From Warburgia ugandensis (lineage: Eukaryota; Streptophyta; Magnoliopsida; Canellales; Canellaceae), in contig CP141132.1 of assembly GCA_035236585.1 (NCBI GenBank), forward strand, positions 57,323,880 to 57,387,879: a stretch of DNA of 64,000 nt, written 5' to 3'. The position numbers and the translations under genes were made by a program. Shown here piece by piece: positions 27,961-42,051 of this stretch (the first letter of the stretch is position 1; every line of letters begins with the position of its first letter). Under the pieces are notes generated by a model. The model had not been told where the DNA came from. It worked only from the letters and a program-made list of their open reading frames with translations, and ran no database searches.

Positions 27961-28559
27961 AGCTAGTTTAGTCTCAAATTCATGAATGTCTTCATAAAAT
28001 AAAATAAAAATCTAAAAATCAAGTTTTTAGATCTCAATCGAGTCTTTCTTTTTCATCAGATCTCAAAAAATATATGATGATCCGGTCAACACAATTAGAA
28101 TTGTCTTTTTCTTCAAATGTCAAAGATTATGATGATCTAGAAACATAATGAGTATTTCTCTCGTTTGTCTCTGGTTCCTTCAAATCTCAAGTAGTAGGGT
28201 AATTTGAAAAGCATAATTAGATCTTTCTTTTCTTGCAACATATCTCCATAAGCTAAGTACCTTAACATCTCAAATTTAAGATGATCTGAAAAATATAATC
28301 TAACCTTATATCACTTTAGAAACAAGATCACAGAACAATCATCTAAAATTTCAATGGAAAACTAAATAATACGAGTAAACCATGATTGGGTAAACTCAAA
28401 CAACAATAAGAACTTTCCAATATTAATACTCCATAACTAGAGTGTTAGAAAATTGGACTCTAGAAACAGAGAACTTCAAAAGTGAAAGAACTATCGTAGA
28501 TTGACACAGTAACTATCAAACTCTAAAGAGAGAATAGAGTGATGTACTATAGCAAACTC

Positions 28560-28581
28560 TAGAGAGAGAGAGAGAGAGAGA
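28560..28581. repeat. (GA)n microsatellite, about 22 bases
   Basis: A short uninterrupted AG/GA run. Confidence 0.9.
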
Positions 28582-28799
28582 ATAAATTGTTGTTTTTACT
28601 CCCATTCATTGCATGTAACAAAAAATGAATTAAATCATTTGTGCATAAAATCCCATGCAAATAAATGTAAATAGTTTCTCATTTAACATCCTAACAAAAT
28701 TCAATAATTTATGCTTTAGGGCTGTCAATCATAGAGATGGGATCACTACCCATGACACTAATACGTCCATTCCTATGTATGGAGAGGCAAAGGCAAATA

Positions 28800-28992
28800 A
28801 GGGTGCATTTGGGAAAGAATTTTTGGGGTTTTTTGTGTTTCTATTTCGAAGAAACACTAGAACAAGTTTGGTGAAGTTTTGTTTCTAAATGCTTCTATAG
28901 TGCATAAGTATTTCCTTAATAAAATGATTTTGTAGTTTCAGCTTCTAAACTCTAAAATCAAAGCTGAAAAAATAATTGCCAAATGCAGCCTA
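28800..28992. mobile_element. hAT-like MITE, about 190 bases
   Basis: The left end (A)GGGTGCATTTGGGAAA and the right end TTGCCAAATGCAGCCT are inverted copies with few mismatches. The GGGTGCATTTGG/CCAAATGCAGCC pair is typical of small plant hAT-like non-autonomous elements. The interior is AT-rich and non-coding. No clean 8-base target duplication was found. Confidence 0.6.
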
Positions 28993-29580
28993 AGACACAA
29001 TTAAGTAGGAGAAAAAGGCCAAGTTGTGTTTCTCAATATCATTTTCACATGAATTTAAGTTTTACCAACAAGTCCAACTACAAAAGAGACACCTTGGCTT
29101 ATACATTACAAATAACTCTGTTAAATAACGTAGATATCTATGCATCTATGTATCTATCTAGAGAAATGATAAACTGAAGTGCCCATTTGAAAATTACTGT
29201 TTTCAAATACGCATTATCCCTCCACGTCAACCTAAACTTCTGATATTTTTAATCATATGAGGACGTAGATGCACAGTGCGCACTTGACAAGGACAAATTG
29301 CAAGTACTAAAAAAATTTAGGAGGCTTCTCCAAATAATATACCTTAAGTTCTGGGCACACTAAAATAAATAAAATTTGATGTTATTCTTTTCTTTAATTT
29401 TCTTTCATCTCTTCCAAAAATAAAAGTTTTAATGTGGTATTCTTCATCTTCAAATCCTTTTCTTCCTTTCGTAGAAAGATGATAAAGGTAACATTATTTT
29501 CCTATTTTTCTCCAAATTCACTCTTCTCTCTTGGACCTGCCTACTTTCTTTTCAATGCTTGTTGTTTCTCTCTTATCTTC
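28993..29580. other. Intergenic upstream of BT1, no supported feature
   Basis: AT-rich sequence with no gene or repeat identified. Confidence 0.5.
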
Positions 29581-29805
29581 TTACCCTTCCCTCTGTTATA
29601 AACACCAACTTTCCTGTGCATTATTGCTACATCACAAAACAACTCCGTCCTACTAAAAGGGGATCCAAAGCGTTTGTTATGAATAAATTAAATTGGTAAA
29701 AAGGCAAAAATTAGATTGGGAAAGTATCGAATACTCCCAATAAAATCTAAATTTGTTTAAGTCTTTAGTAAAAGAAAAATGAGAGTGCCAAAGCACATGA
29801 AACAC

Positions 29806-29839
<34 letters not shown>

Positions 29840-30107
29840 ACAGTAGGTAGAAATAAAGAGCTAACAAGAATACATTACATCGCCACTCTCTCCTGTTTTT
29901 TCTCTTAAAAACCAGAAGCAGAACAAGAACAAGGGACCTTCTCCTTTCTCATCCTCAAATTCCTCTAGGGCCCTCTACCTTTTTTCTCTTTTCCTTCTAA
30001 CTCAAATGTTCCCGAAACCCATCTCCCAAAAATAGTTCTTTTCCCATATCCATCTGCTAAAACCAAACAGTTTATCGGAGAAATCAGATTTTACCCATTA
30101 GAGAAAC
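29581..30107 (+). promoter_or_regulatory. Probable BT1 promoter and 5' untranslated region
   Basis: This is the 530 bases before the BT1 start codon. Candidate elements are TTATAAAC near 29599, a (GA)n run at about 29811-29837 of the type bound by plant GAGA/BPC factors, and a pyrimidine-rich leader at 29880-30000, common in plant 5' UTRs. The transcription start cannot be fixed from sequence alone. Confidence 0.4.
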
Positions 30108-33100
30108 ATGGACTGGAAAAAGTTCCTAGCTATTAGAGGTAAAAAGAATGGATTTGTTTCTTCTTCCGATATGGATATGGGTTCTCAATGGAACATCGAA
30201 GAAACTTGTTTCCCAGCCGGAGGCCTTTTTGCCTGTGTTGGTCAAGTGGGAGTTGGTTTCGGAGGCATTTCACCTAATTCTTCAAACTCCAGAGATAATA
30301 GTGGAAAGCTTCCTGGCTCTGATTTATATATGAAATATGTTTCGGCCGCAGAGTTTAGTGGTGTTAAGGTTGTGGGTGTTCCCCCAGAGACAGAAGCAGC
30401 AGTTGTGGAGGAAGGACACCTGAAGAAGGGAAAGAAGATGGGTGGTTTTAAATTTAAGTTAAAGGTTAGGAATCCTTCTTTGAGGAGGTTGATCAGTGGG
30501 GCGATTGCGGGTTCATTTTCGCGGACTGCAGTTGCGCCGTTGGAGACGATTCGGACGCATTTGATCGTTGGTAGCAGTGGGCATTCGATGTTGAAAGTAT
30601 TTCAAACCGTTATGAATACAGAGGGTTGGACTGGATTGTTTAGGGGTAATTTAGTTAATGTGATTCGGGTGGCGCCGAGCAAGGCTATTGAGGTGGGTTC
30701 TGAATTGATTGGATTTAGTGTGTTTTTCACTTTAGTTTTTCTCTTTTCTTGATTGTTAAGCACTTATTGATTGTGTGTTTGTTATGTTGTTTATTGTTTG
30801 GTTTTAGGGTTTTAAGGTTTCCTTTTCTTTTCATGCTAATGCCAAGTGACCCTTGGATTGATTTTTGTTTCCGCTTCTTTCTGTTTGTGTTGTGGGCTTG
30901 ATATTTGAAGAGAGGATGTGCCGAATATAGGAAGATGGACTACTCTTTTGCTTTGGTTGTCTTTGTGATTGGTTCATTTTCTACCGGTCTTTTTGGTTCT
31001 GGTAGCTCTTTTCTAGCTCTGTTGGATTCAAAAATGTTGATTAATTCGTAATAATGATATTTGGATTTCTGAATTCTGGTTACCTGTTTAAAAATCTCTG
31101 CTTGATTTTGGTTTGTGCTGCCTCTTCTGGGTGAACTTTTATTTTGGAGGACAAGTTTAACTCTACAAGGGAAGTCAAACTGCTCAGCTCTGTTGTTCTT
31201 TCCTTTCAAACAATTACAATTACATTGAAAAGAAAAGAAAAGGTGGTAAACTTAAGTTTTTCGTGTGTCTTTTTGTTACAGCAATTCTTGCTGTTTATAA
31301 GTCCTCTTGTTCAAATGTTTTTCCTCTATAAAGGCTTCTTTCTCCTTTTGTTCGGTGAAATGGCTTTATTTTTCTTATAGTTGGTGCAAATGCAAGAGGT
31401 GGTAAATTGGGAAGATTATTTTCTTCTTCTCTTGTAAAATACCTTTTTTTATTCTTTTGAGTCATTGTTCCACTCCGACGGTTTCATTGTGAAGCATTGT
31501 ATTTATGCTTATGACTTGTCTGAAAATGCAAGTGTTGTTACCTGTCATGGAAGACACCCCAGTGCAATAAAGAAATTATTTCGCATTGGTTCTACAGCCA
31601 ACAGCTTTGATGGAAGCCCATAGTAGGTTAACTACTCGCTGCCTCTAGAGTGGATATGAGATGATACAATTCAACACAGATATTAGGAATAGGCAAAGGC
31701 AATGGAACTTGAACAAGATCTACTGTTTGATGCCTTCAAATGGGTTTAGAGGATCCCAATTCAAGAGGAAATGGTCTAATTTTGGATATGAATTATGCAT
31801 AAGTATAGTTGTCTATTTTGGAAACAGCAGCAGGAGAGAAGAGGGTGGAAGCTACTTGTTTTTCATTATCTTGAGGAGCAAAGGCGAAACTGACTAATGT
31901 GAAATGATATGGCAATCTGATTTGCAGAGCATTTCTGATATCTGCAGAACATGCTACATTGGAAATGGAAATATGTTTTGGTAAACAAGGAAGAATAGGC
32001 CATATGAATTAGCCTTAAATATGTCACCCACAAGATTGATTGGGTCTATCCTAGCCAGAAGATGGCATGATTGTGCTTAAATTTGTAAAGAATGAGAGAA
32101 AATAATTATTCCAAATTATTGTGAAAAAGTTTCCCAAAATTTCCATTATTTCCTATTTCTTCTAGAAAATGGATATATTTTGTTTCCTTTGTTCGAGCTC
32201 AAGAGTATTTTGTTGTTGGTATGGAGGAAACCAGTGTGTCAATATTTACCTCAGAATTTATTTCAATTATTTATGTTGATTGGTGTCTGGACCAGTCTCA
32301 GAATTATAGTAGTTTTTGGATCTTATTCTGATTGAAGGCAACCGCCTTCTTTTCTAATAGAATCAAGAGTCATGCAAGTTCATTTCAAGCAATTCCTATG
32401 AAATAGGATATTTGTTTATGCTATTTATTGGCTATTGGAGAACAGGTTTGCTCTCTGCAGGGAGTTTCTTTTTCATCCTTGATTTGATTTTGAACTTGCC
32501 CAAAGTTTTACTTATTGCTTTCTGTCAGATCTTCAGAAGGGTAATAAATAGACTATGTTCCATAGTTCTTCTAGATGGTGTTGGGAGTCCATCCACTCAT
32601 CACACGCTGTGGATTGAGGTCTAACTAATTTCTTTTCTTGGCTTTTCCTTACATGCATCTTGTAAATTAGATTCACCACAGGACTCAATTCTGCCTACTC
32701 ATGCTTTTAGAATGGAAGGAAAAAATTAGAGTAATAAATTTCATAAAGGTCCACGGATTTTACTTGTATTATGTGAAAACATTATAGGAAATATAAGAGT
32801 AGCACCAATAGGTAACAGGTTGGAGTTAAATGGTTTGGACATGTCCAACAAAGACCGTAAACGGCACAAAATAGAAGGAGTGAGGCAATGCAAGTAGAAG
32901 GTTCTAAATGGACAAGGGGAAGGCCAAAAGATTGTGGATAGAAATGGTGAGAAAAGATTTAAAAACTTTGAGACTAAATGAAGCCATGACACTCAATAGA
33001 GGGGAATGGAGAAACAAGATTCATGTGGCTGACCCCTAATTTAGATATGATCTTGATGATGATGATGAGAAATGCCACATCTGCATAATCTTCTGATTAT

Positions 33101-36100
33101 GCAAGTTCAATATGTTGTCCTGGTATCCATCACCCATACCCTTTTGTGACACATAGCTGCAGCAGAGGTAGCTCCCTCTTTCCCCAAAGAAAAGTTGTGC
33201 CGTTGTGTATTGGTCTTGACACTACATCCATGCTATGTTTCTTTTTTTTAATAAACTTTGTTTATTATCGAAGGAATAAATGCATGCCAATCTTCTTTGG
33301 ACTTGTTCTTGTATATGGATTCTTTGATTTAACCATTGACTCAAAGGTCAACTCCATTTGAGCCCTGCCAAGTCAGTAAAGTTCCCTCATGTTGTTTGAG
33401 TTACTGTAAATTTACTAAATTATTACAGACTTGTCCTAGTTGACTTGGTTTTGCTTGAGTGATCTTTTGCTTGGTTTAAGTTTTTAGACATGGATCATAT
33501 CTGGTTAGTATATATCTTGCATGCTGAAATAACTTTAAGAACAGCATTGTTTAAATTATCTTAAGAAACATTACCAGCGGTTAAATTAGAAAATCATCGG
33601 TTTTTCTTGAATATCTTATATCATATTGCCTTCGAATTGCAAGGAGAGGTGGACATTGACCTAAACAAAGTGGAAAGCAGGAAAGTGAGTGGAAAGAGAA
33701 AAACAACTGCTTTATTTGCCAATTGACTTGCATCATCCATGGTGTTGACTGAGAAGAGCCATATGGGAGCAACAGTTGTCTAGACTGTCGAGTTTTATAG
33801 GATAAGCTACCTATGGGTTATGGGCTATTTTTCATGCCGTCTTTCCATATGGAAGCCTAGTGTCAATTACTGATAGCAGCTGTTTTATCTTGTAAGAATG
33901 TATAGATATCTGCAAATTCTTCATCAATACTTTTTTTCTTCTGCCATGTTATTGTCCTCTTCAGTTCTTATGTTAGCTCGACATGATTCTAATAATCAGT
34001 CTAAGGTAATCATTATGACTGCACTAGCTGGGGGTTTATAACATCCATCTTATGGAAACTTGGAAACAATTGTGTCTGTTGGTAGAGATACAATCTAATC
34101 CGTTGCATTATCGAGTATGAACCATTTTGTGAGACCGAACCTAAAGTCTACCGCTTTTCTCCAGCTTTGTTTCACCAGTGTGTTAGGAATTCGGCAGGAG
34201 GCTCAGCAGGCCTCCCTGAGCCAACAGAAGTGTGGCCTGAACAGCAGCTTGGGGCATAGCTTGAGGGCCAATTGTATATCAGCAAGATCGTGGTTCAATT
34301 GTAGGAGCTTCAAGTATTGTAATCTAGTGGTCTAAAGAGACCTTCTGGACCATGAAGACTTGCTGGATGCATTGTAGAAGTGCTAGATATGAGTCTGAAT
34401 AATACTACATTTGCCGTGCTCCAAAGATCAATTAATGACATGGGAGACAGATTCTAGGAGGAGCTTTTGATGGTTAGCAATTTTTTCCCTTTGTACCAGT
34501 TATAGGTTGCTGCTCCTATATGGTAAGAGGGATTTTTTGACACATTCTTCGTTGTTACTTCCATTTCCTACGCGTCTTTCTCTAGTTTATGTGATTCTAA
34601 CATCTTTCTCTGTTGCTACTTTATTTCTTCAGTGGGGTTATGCAGTAGATTATATGTTAGTAGATTATATGTTGTTTGTTGAGATGCCTTGCTTTAGCCT
34701 GCTTTATCCACATTCGTGGGCATAAATTGATTTATGCATGGGGTTCGCCACGGCTTTTCCTTGCCGGCTGGCACCTAATGCAAAACCCTCCTTTATCCAG
34801 GCTTGGGACTGGCTGTTATAAAACCATATGGAACTAAAATCACATAGGCGGCGTTTTGTGTGACCGGAGGATGCTACTTAAACTAAAAGGAAAATTCTAT
34901 AGGATGGCTGTAAGGCTGGCTATGTTCAATGGATTAAAGTATTGGGCAGCTAAGGAACAACATGTACATAGGATGTGCGAAATGTGGATGTTGAGATGAA
35001 TGAGTGGCAAGACAAGAAAGTATAGAATTAGAAATGAAAACATTAGAGGAAACTTAGGAATAGCACCTTAAGCTAACAAGATGAGGGTGATTAGACTTAG
35101 ATGGTTTGAACATATCCAACATAGACAAAAAAAGGACACCAGTTAAAAGGAGTGAGGCAATCCAAGTGAAAGGTTCTAAAAGGGCAAGCGAAAGGCCCAA
35201 AAGAACATGGATAGAAGTGGTGAGAAAAGATTTAAATACTTTGGGGCTAGTTGAAGCCGTGACTCTTAATAGAGGGGAATGGACGAACAAAATTCATGTG
35301 ACTGACCCCTAATCGGGATAAGGTCTTGATGATTATGATTCACATTCTTGGACATAATTTGATCCCTTGTTATTGCTAAAGATTATGGATGTATGTGTTT
35401 AGCTTATGTTGATAGTCATTTTATTATATTCAGTGTGCATGTTAAGATGTGAACCTCAGATGATGTGATACTTTGAACTTCTGCCAAGACTGTATCCCTG
35501 GTTGTCTCATTGTATCATATGTGGGGTTTTCCTTTACCCTTAACACATTGAAGAGTTTTTACTGGTCACACTTGTCAATCCTCACGTTATGTATAATTCC
35601 CTCATGATTAGACTTTGCAGTTGTTGTCACGATGGTTGTGATGTTGAAAGTATGATTCTGGCACACTGCCATGAAAACTTTGTTTCTGCAATATCCAACT
35701 TCACATGTAAACAGTCAAAGTTCTAGAGTTACTATATGACCTGTCTATTGTGTTTACAAAATCACATCCTTTTCAATTTACAACTCTTTCCTTGTGCTGA
35801 ACAGAGAAAGTGTATAGTTGTGTATGGGAATTTGATTCCCATGCTCTCACATTTGTTAATGGCTCTCCGTTGGTTTGTGCTTTGCTGTTAAGCTGTTATG
35901 ACTCCCAAGAAACATATCATCTCATATGTATGAAGATAATATGAAGGAAGATCTGAACCATGAACAGAACGACGTGGTTGAAAAGTGGTTTCTAGTTAAG
36001 AGGGAAGGACCTGGTTTCATGGAAAAGCCGTGTTGATGCTCTCTTAGTTTAATTTTGACAGAAGCTGAACATGAAATCAGCTCAAAGAGAATAATGCAAA

Positions 36101-38287
36101 CTAAATTTCTTGAGTTATTTAAGTTGATTTGGAAACTCAAGAGCAAGTGGTGTGCATCTGAGAAAAACAAATGGTCTGGAAAACCCATACTTCATTAGAG
36201 TGAGATCCAGTAAAGTTATTTGAGCATCTTGATTTGAGGTTCTCAATTATATTCTAACAGTTGTATATTTGATCACAGTAAGCCTTCAGTGGTAACAGTG
36301 ATGAGTGAAAAGACACTGTTTAGATTCCCTGGAAAGACTTTTCTACATGAGACCGTAGGGGTCTCAGCCTTTTATATTGGCGAGCAATGATTTTCTTGAT
36401 GAGAAAGGAGCATGGCATCAAAAGGACTTCATATAATCCAACAAAGAGTCATTGCTAGTTTCTAGAAAGATTTTTTTTTCCACCGATTCACTGTTTTTCT
36501 TTGAACATAAAGTTACAGGAAAAGAATATTTGGTCCTTTCACAGGATTTTCTATCTGGAAACGTTGTTATTGCAGACTATTAAATGCCTGAAGTTTGAAC
36601 TCTTTTATGTTTCATATTGTTTGCTTTGAAACCTCAACTTACAAATTGCAAGAGTATAGATAACACATTGGATGATGGTAATTAGTGTCTCCTTTCATTA
36701 TTCTGGTTCTATTATAAATATTGAATCTGGCATGATGACGTTCATTGTCGTACAACATGGCATGTTCATGCTTCCTGTATTATTTAATGCACAAAAGAAA
36801 TGAATTATGTGGATGATCTCCCCAAGAAATGTCAATTTATGATGAGGTCCCTAGCTGGAAGGGGTTGTCTGACAGTGATGCAAAAATATGCAATTTAGTT
36901 TTCCTTGCAAATAAGTGTGTTCTTATCGGCCAAGAAAAGAAATGGCCACTGTACTTTGACAGATTTCCTTCCAATAGAGATTTTCCTTTCAGCCATGTGT
37001 CCCCATCTGTTCTGTAGTTTAATCAAATAAGTCGGTAATCAAATACCGAATCCAAACACCTGATCTTTCAGTGTGCTGAATTTTTTCCATTGACTTGACA
37101 GTGTTGAACTTGGACAATATAAGACCAATTTGTTAGTGGAATCAGCATTTTGCATATCAGTTGTGAACATAGAAACAGTAACTCATGTTCAAGAAAGAAA
37201 AATAACCTTATATGTACTTCCAATTGCTGGAGCTCAGGTCACCTTGTAGGAAAGAATTCAGTGTTCATGTTGAATCCTATTTAAGAAAGGTTCTGCTTGA
37301 AATTTTATTTTCTGTCAAGATGAAAAGTGGTGGCCCGATATTTTTGTTAGTAATGGTTTTATTTTGTTTGGGTTGATGATAGGATGAATTGAAAATGCAG
37401 GTAGCATAGTAAGTTTTAGCTAGTGTTAAAGTGGTGTATCTTTTACATAGTTTATTAATGCATAGAAATGATCTATCTGAATTCAGTTCAGTCGCTTCAT
37501 GATTCTATTTATCTCAAATATGATGTCTTGTAGTATACTCAAAAACTAATGGTGCTTGTATGCAGTTATTTGCCTATGATACAGTTAAGAAGTGCTTGAC
37601 TGCAAATCCGGGAGAACTACCCAAGGTCCTTGTTCCACCATCATTGGTTGCTGGAGCTTGTGCTGGTGTCAGCTCTACCGTATTAACTTATCCTCTTGAG
37701 TTAATCAAGACACGATTAACTGTAGAGGTAAAGCCAACTAGAAAGTGATATCTTGGTAAATGCATTTTATATCTCTCACTCTCAAGTTACCTGTGTTCCA
37801 TATTTGGCTGTCGCAGACAGGTTATGACAATTTTCTACATGCATTCATCAAAATCATTCAAGAGGAAGGCCCTGCTGAGCTGTACAGAGGTCTCACCCCA
37901 AGTCTAATAGGAGTTGTGCCATACGCTGCCACCAACTATTTCGCTTATGACACATTGAGGAAGGCTTACAGAAAAATCTTCAAAGAGGAGGAAATTGGTA
38001 ATGTAGCAACCCTTCTGATAGGATCCGCAGCAGGAGCAATTGCAAGTAGTGCGACATTCCCTCTTGAGGTAGCCCGTAAGCAGATGCAAGTTGGGGGTGT
38101 CGGCAACCGGGTAGTCTACAGAAACATGCTTCATGCACTCACAAGCATACTTGAACAGGAAGGTATAGCTGGTCTCTATAGAGGGTTAGGGCCAAGCTGC
38201 ATAAAGTTGGTCCCTGCTGCTGGGATTTCATTCATGTGCTATGAGGCATGCAAGAGGATTTTGATAGACAAAGAAGATGAGGCATAA
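30108..38287 (+). CDS. BT1: Brittle1-type adenine nucleotide transporter, mitochondrial carrier family (3 exons)
   Basis: The join is 30108-30692, 37566-37727 and 37817-38287, giving 405 residues, close to known plant BT1 proteins. Introns are phase 0 with GT/AG ends (GAG|GTGGGT ... TGCAG|TTATTT; GAG|GTAAAG ... CGCAG|ACAGG). Residues 1-120 form a variable N-terminal extension starting MDWKKFLAIRG. Three carrier repeats follow, each with the family signature P-x-[DE]-x-x-[KR]: PLETIR (144-149), PLELIK (238-243) and PLEVAR (331-336). Each is followed by a G-[LF]-[YF]-R-G type helix segment (GLFRG 176-180, ELYRG 270-274, GLYRG 368-372). Carriers of this family have six membrane helices. BT1 proteins move ATP, ADP and AMP, or ADP-glucose in cereal endosperm, across plastid and/or mitochondrial inner membranes. 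Substrate and location cannot be read from this sequence. No disabling change is seen. Confidence 0.92.
32757..33070 (+). mobile_element. 5'-truncated LINE (L1-type) 3' end, copy 1
   Basis: It aligns with the 3' end of copy 2: AGAGTAGCACCAATAGGTAA, GTGAGAAAAGATTTAAA, CTCAATAGAGGGGAATGGA and GTGGCTGACCCCTAAT occur in order. These match the C-terminal tail of plant L1 reverse-transcriptase polyproteins (of the form LR.FGH.QRR..., then R.EWR..IHVADP). It ends in a (GAT)n tail, typical of this plant LINE group. Stops disrupt all frames. It has the same orientation as BT1. Confidence 0.75.
34883..35340 (+). mobile_element. 5'-truncated LINE (L1-type) 3' end, copy 2
   Basis: Longer than copy 1, it starts within the reverse-transcriptase C-terminal region. 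Readable pieces are LAMFNGLKYWAAKEQHVHRM, MSGKTRKYRIRNENIRGN, LGIAP and IRLRWFEHIQHRQ. A frame change follows, then KRSEAIQVKGSKRASERPKR and TWIEVVRKDLNTLGL, ending with WTNKIHVTDP and a stop. The tail is a degraded GATGATTATGAT. It has the same orientation as BT1. Confidence 0.8.
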
Positions 38288-39161
38288 TTTTGATGAGAGG
38301 TCAGTTGTTGATGGATTCCAAGGAATAAGATTAAATGAAATTCGTTATATTTATATATCTTGGTGCGATGAAGGAAGATGATGGTATTGCTTCCCATCTC
38401 CCCAGCATCTGGATTTCTTCTCTCCTTGAGGTCTAGAAACTACTGAAGTGGGCTCTTTTAAGATTTTTACATGCCCTGCGGTTTTGTTTTTATAGAGATG
38501 GATTTTGTCTTTGTATTCAATTACAGATTCGTAGAGCTGGTGGGAAGTTGGAAAATGATAAGACGGCAGAGAAAGGAAAACTTTTCTTCCTTACGACATA
38601 GCCTGGCTAGGAGATGTATAAATAATGGGGCTGTTTGTGGCAGGGATTACAAACCAGAAATAATTTATCTCTGGGTTATAATCTTAGCGTCTGTTAGTTA
38701 CTGGGGCCTTACGGGTATCATCTATGTTTTTAGGCCAGCTAACGATAGGGAATAAGAGAACTATCAAGGGAGAGCATTTTTCATAGTTTCTATTTCTCCC
38801 TGTGAAGTTGTGGATCACGAGGACATGATCCTCCCATTTATTATTTCGTCCAAAATCTTGTTTGTCTTCTCCACTTTTGGATGATAAGGCCGGGGCACAC
38901 ATGCTGTTCCTCGTCACTTTCATTTGAAGTGTCGTTTTAACGGTTACAAAGGATATTGTTGTGGATACAACCATTTTGGTGAAAATGAAGTCTTGTTAGG
39001 AAAGAGACGAAACAACGAATAGTGCGGCCGTGTCACTCTGGCAAACAGATATGACTTTCAAGTCTTCCTTGTCCATTTCACCCCCACTACCGTATTTGAT
39101 AATGACAATATTCTCTTTATAGCCATCAGGAAAAAGAATACTGCTTCCACCAACTACAAAT
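38288..39161 (+). other. BT1 3' flank and probable 3' untranslated region
   Basis: No coding sequence is supported. The transcript probably ends within the first few hundred bases, but no single polyadenylation signal stands out. Open frames here are short and unlike known proteins. Confidence 0.45.
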
Positions 39162-39358
39162 AATGATTGCAATGGGTTGGGTCAATTAGGAGATTAGACC
39201 CGTATGGATTAGTGTTAGGAGTAGAAATATTTTGACCTGAACAAGGTTAGGGTCAAAGAATCTTTAACCTGAAATTGGTTAGATTTAGAAGAAAAGTGTA
39301 CGGGTCAAGGTCTAAGTTGGCCAACAATTTGTCTTGACCTAATCCATTACCATCCCTA
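39162..39358. mobile_element. MITE-like element of the AGGGATGG family, about 197 bases
   Basis: The left end AATGATTGCAATGGGTTGGG and the right end CTAATCCATTACCATCCCT are imperfect inverted copies of each other. The interior is rich in GACC/GGTTAGGGTC motifs. A partial second copy of the interior lies at about 39590-39690. The GGGATGG..AATGG terminus also appears at 43552 and 44462. Confidence 0.5.
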
Positions 39359-41550
<2,192 letters not shown>

Positions 41551-42051
41551 TCATGCTGCTTCATCTTGAGAAACTCCGGGGAGAATGTCATCATCAATAA
41601 TTGGGCCGATGATAGTAGATGCTGGCATTTTGGGCCTCCTATCCTTATCATATCCATAGCCACTTCTATAAGTATGGGTGTCCCAAGTGGCTCCTCCATA
41701 GATACCCAGGTTCCTATCTTTCTAAAGGATGAGAACGTAGTGATCACTAACCCATTTTCCGCTTCTACTTTCCCAAATGGTCTTATCATCAACGTCGCTG
41801 ATCAGCAGTTTCCCATATTTGTCCGGATAACATGAGCAATTTTCTCCCTTTCCAGCCGTGTTTGAAGCCCAAATGATGTTCGCAGAGTGGTAGAGCACTA
41901 GATTACAATCTTTTTCCATTCTGAGAAAATAAAAACCTTCCGTAAGGCATCCACTTGGAATCAGAGACTCGCTGCTGTATAAAATGTTCTGGGCACCGCA
42001 AGCTAGATTGATGAAGAGAAAGTAGAGAGCGAAGAGTGTCTTTGAGATGGT
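41551..42051 (-). pseudogene. GNA-type (bulb-type) mannose-binding lectin, broken
   Basis: Proteins of this family are secreted lectins built of beta-prism II domains with up to three mannose sites of pattern Q-x-D-x-N-x-V-x-Y. Here one minus-strand frame runs from about 42051 to a TGA at 41551-41553. It shows a hydrophobic signal-like start (LFALYFLFINLACGAQNILY) and SSESL. The site-like KDCNLVLYHSANIIWASNT follows, then GKLLISDVDDKTIWES and, after an in-frame TAG at 41722-41724, KDRNLGIYGGATWDTHTY. It ends in a basic and acidic tail. The glutamine position of the first site is replaced. No ATG precedes the signal peptide in frame, and a TAG lies just upstream. With the start codon and frame both lost, this is best called a pseudogene. 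An unseen upstream exon is a less likely alternative, since these lectins usually lack introns. Confidence 0.8.

Larger units (their letters stand above)
30693..37565 (+). other. BT1 intron 1, 6.9 kb
   Basis: The donor GTGGGT follows the codon for residue 195, and the acceptor TATGCAG precedes residue 196. The intron holds two LINE 3' fragments, at 32757-33070 and 34883-35340. The remainder is AT-rich with only chance open frames. The exon 1 frame runs on for 20 codons into the intron to a stop at 30750, so intron retention would truncate the protein after the first carrier repeat. Confidence 0.85.

Noticed and set aside
37760-38287. A separate 175-codon gene starting at 37760
   Set aside because: Its first 19 codons are intron 2 of BT1; the real exon starts at 37817 after a GT/AG intron.
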